A stretch of DNA of 8,329 bases from CAYVMD01 sp964452465. GTDB taxonomy: Bacteria > Armatimonadota > JACIXR01. Position numbers and translations under genes: made by a program. The DNA is taken from contig CAYVMD010000066.1 of NCBI GenBank assembly GCA_964452465.1, positions 1 through 8,329 of the forward strand, written 5' to 3'. This document shows positions 1-5,727 of the stretch, piece by piece. The first letter of the stretch is position 1; every line of letters begins with the position of its first letter. The notes below the pieces were generated by a model. The model did no database searches. It was not told where the DNA came from and was given only the letters and a program-made list of their open reading frames with translations.

Positions 1-2
1 TG

Positions 3-761
3 GTCATAGCTATCATAGCCATTCTCGCCGCGATACTCTTCCCAGTATTCAGCCGAGCAAGGGAACAGGCAAGGCAAACTACTTGTCTTTCCAACGCGAA
101 GCAGATCGGCACAGCTTTGATGATGTATGCACAAGATTGGGATGAGACGCTTCCCTTCTGGATGGCTTGGTGTTCGGGCGACCAAGGAGGTGCAGGATAT
201 GCTTCCTGGTACTCCCTTTTCTGGACGGAACAAGTGATGCCCTACATTAAGAACACAGCGATTTTCAAATGCCCCAGCGATCCCGGAACCTGGGGTTGGA
301 GGGAAAATTGCTGGCCTTCTAACCACGGAAGACCTGGACTACAACGCAGTAGTTACGGCTATAACGAGACGATGCTCAACGGTGGTTATATGTACGGTGG
401 GTGCTCCTATGGTTGCCATCGGCTTGCTCGCCTGATAGCCCCCGCTGAAACGGTGGTGCTCGGGGATTCCAACGATAGTTGCTTTTACCCCTATGCCACA
501 GAGAGGACGAAAGGCGTCGGCATCCGTATAGCCTTCCCCAATTGGAGCGGAGGACAATATGGTATCAACTGCGGTTGCCCACCCACGGTAGTGGACTGGA
601 ACTACGCGATCAACAACTATGCCCGCCACAATGGAGGAAATGTCCTAATATTCGCTGATGGGCACGCGAAATGGTATAAGGCAGATATGATAAGGGATAA
701 GAGGTTTGGAGGACCCCTGCGCTTCTGCGATCCCTCGTTGACGAGCGACGGCGGATATTGA
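3..761 (+). CDS. Prepilin-type N-terminal cleavage/methylation protein, DUF1559-like with C-terminal H-X9-DG motif (5' partial)
   Basis: The frame is open from base 3, so 252 residues are visible and the true N-terminus lies just before the window. Residues 1-16 (VIAIIAILAAILFPVF) are the hydrophobic helix that follows the prepilin peptidase site in type IV pilin and type II secretion pseudopilins; the G/E cleavage site itself is cut off. The helix is followed by SRAREQARQ, then CLSNAKQIG and MMYAQDWDE, the usual continuation in Armatimonadota-type proteins of this class. Near the C-terminus a histidine (bases 627-629), nine residues and then DG (657-662) form the H-X9-DG motif of DUF1559-like proteins. 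The body has ten cysteines in the visible part and is rich in Gly, Tyr and Trp, suggesting an extracellular disulfide-bonded fold. It is probably membrane-anchored and exposed outside the cell. Its ligand or role is unknown; such proteins occur in many paralogous copies, so neighbours say little about function. Confidence 0.85.
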   Translation, partial: VIAIIAILAAILFPVFSRAREQARQTTCLSNAKQIGTALMMYAQDWDETLPFWMAWCSGDQGGAGYASWYSLFWTEQVMPYIKNTAIFKCPSDPGTWGWRENCWPSNHGRPGLQRSSYGYNETMLNGGYMYGGCSYGCHRLARLIAPAETVVLGDSNDSCFYPYATERTKGVGIRIAFPNWSGGQYGINCGCPPTVVDWNYAINNYARHNGGNVLIFADGHAKWYKADMIRDKRFGGPLRFCDPSLTSDGGY

Positions 762-795
762 GTAGATAAGAAATAGTAGTGAAGAGTGTGAAGAG

Positions 796-834
796 CTCTC
801 GTTGGGAAGAGGCAAAACCTCTTCCCAAGGAGAG
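796..834. repeat. Long hairpin (inverted repeat) upstream of the GH2 gene
   Basis: An 11-bp perfect stem pairs 802-812 (TTGGGAAGAGG) with 818-828 around a five-base loop, CAAAA. The stem continues outward past a single G/G mismatch (801/829) with five more pairs, 796-800 (CTCTC) with 830-834 (GAGAG). That makes 16 pairs in total. No T-tract follows directly, so it is not a textbook intrinsic terminator on either strand, although it could end or protect the upstream prepilin-like transcript. Confidence 0.75.
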
Positions 835-860
835 GGATTTTGTCTTTAAGACAAAATCCC
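834..860. repeat. Second hairpin, 12-bp perfect inverted repeat, immediately after the first
   Basis: Bases 834-845 (GGGATTTTGTCT) pair perfectly with 849-860 (AGACAAAATCCC) around a three-base TTA loop. The structure ends 24 bases before the GH2 start codon and 10 bases before its ribosome-binding site. It shares base G834 with the extended stem of the preceding hairpin, so both can form almost fully at once. It lacks a T-tract after the 3' arm. It could be a transcription end, a 5'-leader RNA structure stabilising or controlling the GH2 message, or part of a dispersed extragenic repeat; the sequence alone does not decide. Confidence 0.75.
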
Positions 861-884
861 ATAAGATAGAAAGGGAGATAGAAG

Positions 885-2789
885 ATGCGAAAATGCTTCC
901 TGCTCTTGGTCCTGCCTTGTATGGGCTTTTCCGCCACTTTGTTACCCACTTTTCTCTTAAGGAAAATAGAGGGAGAATGGGTCCCCTTTCAAAATAAGAT
1001 CCCCTACCCTTCCTTCGAATGGCAATTGGGAAGGGAACGGGTCTTTCTTCACGGGGAGTGGAAAAAAGTAAGGCTCAAGGACGCAGACCATTCCTTAACA
1101 CTTTCCCTGAGGGATAAGAGGATCCTCTCCCAATTGAGGGCGGAGGTTAACAGAATTCCCCCCTCTGCCTGGAAAGCGTGCAAGATCCCCGGAGTGGAGA
1201 ACCCCTATCCCGATGATTTCCAAGGAGTCGTTTGGTATACTAAGGAATTTTCCTTCAAGAAAGAATCGGGGAGAGCCCTCTTATATTTCCTTTCCGCAAA
1301 TTATGTGGCGGATGTCTGGCTCAATGGAAGTTACCTCGGTTATCACGAAGGAGGCTACACTCCCTTCTGCTTCGATATAACTCCCTATCTAAAGGAAAGG
1401 AACAAGTTGGAGGTGAGGGTAGACAATATCCCCTGGGGCACCAGGAAGGACATATTCCCCTGCAATGTAAGCGATTGGTGGAATTATGGGGGGATAATCG
1501 GGGATGTCTACATAGAGAACGTGCCTTCGTTATATATTGCCCGTGTGGATATCAAGCATTTGGATCTTAAGGGAAATCTAAAGGTCGTCGTCGTCCTGCG
1601 CAATGCTTCCTCCCAAATGGTTTCCTCGCGATTAGAGATCACCTGTTTCTCCCAAAGGCAAGGCATTCTTTTGAAGGATCCCGAACCCCAAAAGATCGCC
1701 GATGTGACAAGGGGGATAAAATTGGAGGGACAAACACGTAAGGAGTTCAGGTTGAAGCCAGAAGAAGTGAAGCCCCTTTCCTTCTTGGTGCGGATCCCGA
1801 ATCCCAAACTTTGGGATTTAAGGAGCCCTAATCTCTATCTCTTAAGAGCAAAAGTGGTTGCTTCACCGAAGAGCAAGATAGAAAAAGGGGACGAATTTTG
1901 GACGCAATTCGGCATACGTACCCTTTCAACGGAGAGGGATAAGTTATTGTTGAATGGTAAACCGGTTTTCCTACCGGGGGTTTTCCGCCACGAGGACTCG
2001 CCCACGGGAAGGACGATGAGCAGGGAGGCGATTTGGCAGGATTTAACCTCCATAAAGGAAATGAACGCGAATTTTGTGAGGGCGCACTACCCCCACCATC
2101 CCTATACCTTGATCGCTGCGGATAGGCTGGGGCTCCTCTACTGGCAAGAGATAGGGATTTACTGGATGGGGGATGAAGAGATAAGGGCGATCAGGGAGAG
2201 GGGAATAGCAAGGCAGGTCTTCCTGGAGATGCTCTATAGGGATTTCAACCGCCCCTCGGTAGGCTTTTGGGGAATCTGCAACGAATGTGGAGGGTCAAGT
2301 GAAAGAGGAGCATTGATAAAGGAATTGAGGGACTTAGCAAAAGAGGTAGATGGAACTCGTCTCCTGGGGCAGGCTACATTTGGTACTTGGTTCAACGATC
2401 CCACCCAAAAGGATTTGGATGTGGCGGGTTTCAATTGCTATTGGGAGGTATTTTATGGAGAGGACGCGGAGAAAGATACCATGGAAGGATTGGAGAAGAT
2501 GCACGAAGCCCTCCCGTATAAGCCGATAATCGTCACGGAATTCGGCTATTGGGCGTTTCCCGATTGGAGGACCGTGGAAAAACAAGTGAGCATCGCTCAA
2601 AAAACCTTTAAGGCGCTTCGCTCCAAGCCCTATGTGGCAGGCTGTATTTGGTTCTGCATGTTCGATTACTGGAGCATGGCGCTTAAAGGAGAGGAGAAAT
2701 TGGAAACTTTCGGGACGATTACCTTGGACAGGAAGAGAAAAAGACCAGTATACGATGTCCTAAGGGAACTATACAGGGAAGCGTATTGA
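885..2789 (+). CDS. Glycoside hydrolase family 2 protein (beta-galactosidase/beta-glucuronidase-like), exported
   Basis: This 634-residue protein has the GH2 order: sugar-binding jelly-roll domain (about 40-215, with the WYTKEF and DVWLNGSYLGYHEGGYTPF segments), an immunoglobulin-like sandwich (about 215-345) and a TIM barrel (about 345-634). In the barrel, NANFVRAHYPHHP (394-406) is the conserved substrate-pocket segment, N466-E467 in FWGICNE is the acid/base pair, and E552 in VTEFGYW is the expected nucleophile. It should be a retaining exo-acting beta-glycosidase. The N-terminus (MRKC then a hydrophobic run to about residue 25) looks like a signal peptide, with possible cleavage after GFSA. 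The ATG is supported by AAGGGAGA at 871-878. Specificity is uncertain: the N-x-K-G carboxylate-binding motif of true beta-glucuronidases is absent near the C-terminus (LETFGTITLDRKRKRP instead), and the protein is much shorter than LacZ. It stands alone between two intergenic regions. Confidence 0.9.
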   Translation: MRKCFLLLVLPCMGFSATLLPTFLLRKIEGEWVPFQNKIPYPSFEWQLGRERVFLHGEWKKVRLKDADHSLTLSLRDKRILSQLRAEVNRIPPSAWKACKIPGVENPYPDDFQGVVWYTKEFSFKKESGRALLYFLSANYVADVWLNGSYLGYHEGGYTPFCFDITPYLKERNKLEVRVDNIPWGTRKDIFPCNVSDWWNYGGIIGDVYIENVPSLYIARVDIKHLDLKGNLKVVVVLRNASSQMVSSRLEITCFSQRQGILLKDPEPQKIADVTRGIKLEGQTRKEFRLKPEEVKPLSFLVRIPNPKLWDLRSPNLYLLRAKVVASPKSKIEKGDEFWTQFGIRTLSTERDKLLLNGKPVFLPGVFRHEDSPTGRTMSREAIWQDLTSIKEMNANFVRAHYPHHPYTLIAADRLGLLYWQEIGIYWMGDEEIRAIRERGIARQVFLEMLYRDFNRPSVGFWGICNECGGSSERGALIKELRDLAKEVDGTRLLGQATFGTWFNDPTQKDLDVAGFNCYWEVFYGEDAEKDTMEGLEKMHEALPYKPIIVTEFGYWAFPDWRTVEKQVSIAQKTFKALRSKPYVAGCIWFCMFDYWSMALKGEEKLETFGTITLDRKRKRPVYDVLRELYREAY

Positions 2790-2795
2790 ACCTCC

Positions 2796-2810
2796 CTCGC
2801 CTTTGGCGAG
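2796..2810. other. Small GC-rich hairpin after the GH2 stop codon, followed by an A-tract
   Basis: Six perfect pairs, 2796-2801 (CTCGCC) with 2805-2810 (GGCGAG), close over a TTT loop seven bases past the GH2 stop. The downstream bases are CAAAAAAG rather than a T-run, so on the plus strand it is not a standard Rho-independent terminator. It may be a weak 3'-end or RNA-stability structure. The remaining spacer to 2926 shows nothing else beyond the promoter. Confidence 0.4.
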
Positions 2811-2890
2811 CAAAAAAGACACGCTCCTTTCGGCAGGGCAACCGACTTTTCGCAGATTTAACCTTCCCCCCAATAAGATAAGAATCTAAC

Positions 2891-2926
2891 TTTTCGATCA
2901 ACCCATTTTAATGTATACTTATAAAA
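2891..2926 (+). promoter_or_regulatory. Predicted sigma-70-type promoter for the yqhQ-prfA-prmC operon, apparently leaderless
   Basis: A five-of-six -10 box, TATACT, lies at 2914-2919 in an AT-rich stretch. A -35 box is weak: TTTTCG at 2891-2896 gives a 17-base spacer but matches TTGACA poorly. Counting from the -10 box, transcription should begin at about 2926-2927, the position of the ATG (2927-2929). The bases between box and ATG (TATAAAA) contain no Shine-Dalgarno sequence, which agrees with a leaderless message. The position is a prediction from spacing only. Confidence 0.55.
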
Positions 2927-3781
2927 ATGGCAAGCAACAAATTCGTGATCGGCGGTTCCGCCGTAATAGAAGGAGTGATGATGATCTCCCCCTTGGGCTA
3001 TGTAATCGCCTGCAGGAAGGGCGAAGATATAATCCTCTATAAGGAGCTTTTCTCTCCAGGGCACTTGCCTAAGTGGAGGCTTCTACGCTTCCCCTTAGTG
3101 AGGGGAATTCTTTCCCTCTTTTCCTCCCTTTATTTAAGCATCAAGGCGTTGATGATATCTTATAATTTATTTAGTGAGGGGCAGATATACAAGGAAAAGG
3201 ACTGGAAGCTTCCCACCGCTAAGATTTTGTCGAACTTCCTGTTGGGATTCCTCTTTTTCCTTGTTTTACCGGACCTTTTGAGCAGGGGTTTCTTCTCCTC
3301 CTTCCTATGGGGGAATTTCATGGAATTGATCTTACGCACCCTTTCCCTCCTTTTGTACATCCTCTTCGTATCACTAACAAAGGAAGGCAAACATCTTCTC
3401 CAGTATCATGGAGCAGAACACAAAGTGGTGAACGCCTATGAGCACGGTGCCGAACTTCTGCCGGAGGGAGTTGCTGGATATTCCCGCCTCCATCCTCGTT
3501 GCGGTTCAACCCTTGTTGCGTTTCTGCTGCTCTTCTCTTTCCTCCTTTTCATGCCCTCGCAGAATCTTGCGCTTTTGCCTCGCCTTCTCGCCAAGTTGTT
3601 CCTCCTCCCCCTTAGCCTATCCCTTGCCTTCGAAATAATCCTCCTTACATACTCAAAGCCTCGCTTCGCTTTCCTCCTCGCCCCTGGGCTATGGTTCCAA
3701 AGGCTAACCACCAGGGAGCCAACTCCGGACCAATTGGAGGTAGCAATAGCAGCAATAAAGGAGGTAAGTTATGGCGCTTGA
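2927..3781 (+). CDS. yqhQ: DUF1385 (YqhQ-like) integral membrane protein
   Basis: The 284-residue product carries the DUF1385 hallmarks: GGSAVIEGVMM at 9-19 (family consensus is close to GGQAVIEGVMM), YHGAEHKVVNAYE at 160-172 and HPRCGST at 189-195. Hydrophobic segments near 54-78, 97-117, 132-150, 195-215 and 218-241 indicate a polytopic inner-membrane protein; the invariant His/Glu/Cys residues near 161-192 suggest a metal or catalytic site, but no biochemical function is established for the family. The ATG at 2927 is preferred because it places the first conserved motif at residue 9, as usual, and because a -10 box sits at the right distance upstream. There is no Shine-Dalgarno sequence. 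The gene overlaps prfA by 11 bases. In other bacteria DUF1385 genes are often next to prfA and prmC (frequently with rpmE), so the neighbourhood supports the assignment. No rpmE is seen here. Confidence 0.9.
   Translation: MASNKFVIGGSAVIEGVMMISPLGYVIACRKGEDIILYKELFSPGHLPKWRLLRFPLVRGILSLFSSLYLSIKALMISYNLFSEGQIYKEKDWKLPTAKILSNFLLGFLFFLVLPDLLSRGFFSSFLWGNFMELILRTLSLLLYILFVSLTKEGKHLLQYHGAEHKVVNAYEHGAELLPEGVAGYSRLHPRCGSTLVAFLLLFSFLLFMPSQNLALLPRLLAKLFLLPLSLSLAFEIILLTYSKPRFAFLLAPGLWFQRLTTREPTPDQLEVAIAAIKEVSYGA
3757..3765 (+). promoter_or_regulatory. Strong ribosome-binding site that fixes the prfA start
   Basis: AAAGGAGGT, a near-perfect anti-16S match, lies five bases before the ATG at 3771, inside the last codons of the DUF1385 gene. 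It shows that this organism uses canonical Shine-Dalgarno initiation for internal operon genes, in contrast to the first gene of the same operon. Confidence 0.85.
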
Positions 3782-4847
3782 GGAGAAAGCGATAGAGATC
3801 TTAGAAAATAAAAAAAAGCAATACGAGGAATTGCTCCAGGAGATGGGCAAGCCCGAGGTAGTGGCGGATGCAGAGAAAGTAAAATCGCTCGCTACACAGG
3901 TTGCTAAATTAGAAGAAGTAGTAAAGGAATACGATGAATATCGAAAATTATTAAAGGAAGAGGAGGAGACGAAAATCCTCCTCAACGATCCAGAGTTGAG
4001 ATTCCTAGCAGAGGAGGAATTGGAGAAAATCAGAGAGAAGGTGAAACAGAAGGAACAGCATCTCTTGGAGATACTCTATCCCCCCGATCCCTACGCCGAC
4101 AGGACCGCTATAGTGGAGATAAGAGCAGCAACAGGAGGAGAGGAAGCAGCTCTATTCGCTGCCGATCTTCTTCGAATGTACCTTCGCTACGCGGAAAGAC
4201 ACGGCTATAAGGCGGAAATAATCCACGCCAATCCCACGGGCTTAGGAGGGTATAAAGAAGTCATTTTAACGGTGGAGGGAAAGGGCGCTTATAGCAGGCT
4301 TAAATATGAAAGCGGGGTTCATAGGGTGCAAAGAGTGCCTGAGACCGAGAGCGGAGGGAGAATCCATACCTCCACCGCTACTGTAGCGGTTCTGCCTGAA
4401 GCGGAAGAGGTGGAGGTGGAGATAAGGGAGGAGGATCTAGAGATAGAGACCTTCCGTTCCTCCGGTCCAGGTGGACAGCATATGCAAAAGAACGAAACCG
4501 CTGTCAGGATAAGGCATATCCCCACTGGTATCACGGTTGTTTGCCAGGATCAACGCTCCCAATATCAGAACAAGGAGAGAGCCCTCCGCACTCTCCGAGC
4601 CCATCTCTGGGAATTACAAAGAAGAAAGCAAGAGGAGGAACTGGCTCGCCAGAGGAGAAGCCAAATAGGTTGGGGAACGAGGAGCGAAAAGATAAGAACT
4701 TACAATTTCATGCAGAATCGAGTGACCGATCATCGTATACCCCTCACGATCCATCGCCTGGCTGATGTTTTGGACGGAGATCTCGACGAGTTCATCGATG
4801 CTCTCGCCCTGAAGGAAAGGGAAAGCAGTGAGAGAAACCTCGTATAA
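3771..4847 (+). CDS. prfA: Peptide chain release factor 1 (RF1)
   Basis: RF1 recognises UAA and UAG in the ribosomal A site and triggers peptidyl-tRNA hydrolysis. The 358-residue length is typical. Visible in order are a charged helical N-terminal domain (1-100), TGGEEAALFA (121-130), the stop-codon reading region GVHRVQRVPETESGGRIHTS (182-201) with the RF1-type P-x-T tripeptide P190-E191-T192 rather than the SPF of RF2, and the catalytic GGQ at 234-236. C-terminal signatures IRTYNF and NRVTDHRI (308-323) are intact. The residues after GGQ read HMQKNETAVRI, whereas most RF1 and RF2 proteins have HVN followed by T/K-T-D/E-S; this is a real divergence from the common consensus but leaves the catalytic residues unchanged. 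A strong ribosome-binding site fixes the ATG. It overlaps the DUF1385 gene by 11 bases and prmC by 20 bases, implying coupled translation. Q236 is the expected substrate of the PrmC encoded next. Confidence 0.97.
   Translation: MALEEKAIEILENKKKQYEELLQEMGKPEVVADAEKVKSLATQVAKLEEVVKEYDEYRKLLKEEEETKILLNDPELRFLAEEELEKIREKVKQKEQHLLEILYPPDPYADRTAIVEIRAATGGEEAALFAADLLRMYLRYAERHGYKAEIIHANPTGLGGYKEVILTVEGKGAYSRLKYESGVHRVQRVPETESGGRIHTSTATVAVLPEAEEVEVEIREEDLEIETFRSSGPGGQHMQKNETAVRIRHIPTGITVVCQDQRSQYQNKERALRTLRAHLWELQRRKQEEELARQRRSQIGWGTRSEKIRTYNFMQNRVTDHRIPLTIHRLADVLDGDLDEFIDALALKERESSERNLV
4813..4820 (+). promoter_or_regulatory. Ribosome-binding site for the GTG start of prmC
   Basis: AGGAAAGG within the 3' end of prfA lies seven bases before the GTG at 4828. 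It supports the GTG as the start of prmC, giving a 20-base overlap with prfA. Confidence 0.55.
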
Positions 4848-5727
4848 GTCCGCGCTTCTCTGGGGCACTCAATTCTTAGCACAAAGAGGGGTTCCTTCCC
4901 CTCACACCTCCGCCCTTGCCCTCCTTAGTGTAGCCCTCCGAAGGAAAGGGAAAAGATCGCCTAACCAGCAAGATATCGAGCACTTTGCCCCTTCCCTGGA
5001 GGGGTTGGTCCTTGGTTACCTGAATGCCTCCTTGCCCCCATCCGTTTTGTCAACTTATAAGCGCCTTGTGAAAAAAAGGGGCGAGCACTATCCTCTCTCC
5101 TACCTAACGGGCATATATCCCTTCATGGACTTTTACCTGCGGATCAAACCGGGGGTGTTCATTCCTCGCCCAGAAACGGAGATATTGGTGGAAAAGGCTA
5201 TAGAACTTCTAAAGGATAAAGTGGGAATCGTTATAGATGTTGGAGTAGGAAGCGGGGCTATAGCAATAGCCTTGGCACGTTTTTGCCCCCACATCACTGT
5301 CATCGGAATAGATATAGACGCCAAGGCGGTCGATCTATCAAGGGAAAACGCCAAATTGAATGGAGTAGATGACAGGGTCACAATCGTTAAGGGGGACCTG
5401 TTAAACCTTCCTCTTCCCCAACCCATCGCCATAGTCTCCAACCCTCCCTACATACCCACTTCCCAAATCCCTTTCCTACCCGAAGAAGTACGTCAATACG
5501 AACCGCTCATATCCTTGGATGGAGGAGAGGATGGCTTGGAGGTAATAAGGAAGATCGTGTTCCAATCGGCCACCCTTTTGCCTTCGGGAGGATTCCTCCT
5601 GCTGGAAGTGGGAAAGGGACAAGGTCATAAGGTGAAACGGTTGATGAAGCGCCATGGTTTCGAAGAGGTAACAGAAGTTTATGACTATAACAGGATCAAA
5701 AGGGTGGTAATGGGGAGGAAGGCATGA
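4828..5727 (+). CDS. prmC: Peptide chain release factor N5-glutamine methyltransferase (PrmC/HemK)
   Basis: PrmC uses S-adenosylmethionine to methylate the glutamine of the GGQ motif of RF1 and RF2, which raises their termination activity. The 299-residue protein has an N-terminal helical substrate-recognition domain (about 1-95), then YLTGIYPFMDFYL and FIPRPETEILVE (111-122), the SAM-binding glycine motif DVGVGSGAIAI (137-147), an acidic residue at the end of the next strand (D162/D164 in GIDID) and the amide-binding catalytic NPPY at 205-208. YEPLISLDGGEDGLEVIR (224-241) is the conserved C-terminal segment. The glycine motif has V where many PrmC proteins have T (DLGTGSG-like), a mild change. 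Translation starts at GTG inside prfA with an upstream AGGAAAGG. The stop codon overlaps the next gene in an ATGA arrangement. Adjacency to prfA, its substrate, strengthens the call over other NPPY methyltransferases such as PrmB. Confidence 0.95.
   Translation: MRETSYKSALLWGTQFLAQRGVPSPHTSALALLSVALRRKGKRSPNQQDIEHFAPSLEGLVLGYLNASLPPSVLSTYKRLVKKRGEHYPLSYLTGIYPFMDFYLRIKPGVFIPRPETEILVEKAIELLKDKVGIVIDVGVGSGAIAIALARFCPHITVIGIDIDAKAVDLSRENAKLNGVDDRVTIVKGDLLNLPLPQPIAIVSNPPYIPTSQIPFLPEEVRQYEPLISLDGGEDGLEVIRKIVFQSATLLPSGGFLLLEVGKGQGHKVKRLMKRHGFEEVTEVYDYNRIKRVVMGRKA

Noticed and set aside
796..860. The two hairpins as a standard Rho-independent terminator of the prepilin-like gene
   Set aside because: Neither hairpin is followed by a T-run on the plus strand or, read the other way, on the minus strand. 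Some termination cannot be excluded, but the canonical form is absent.
839..867. Possible promoter for the GH2 gene (TTGTCT at 840-845 and TAAGAT at 862-867)
   Set aside because: Both boxes are weak four-of-six matches, they lie within or beside the second hairpin, and transcription would start at about 874, inside the ribosome-binding site at 871-878, leaving the message without a full site.
617..949. Open frame of 110 codons on the minus strand across the prepilin-like gene end and the spacer
   Set aside because: It runs opposite to a gene with clear motifs and through the hairpins, and its product shows no recognisable domain or plausible composition.
2700..2789. Annotation of the GH2 enzyme as beta-glucuronidase
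   Set aside because: The C-terminal N-x-K-G motif needed for glucuronate recognition is not present, so only the family-level call is supported.
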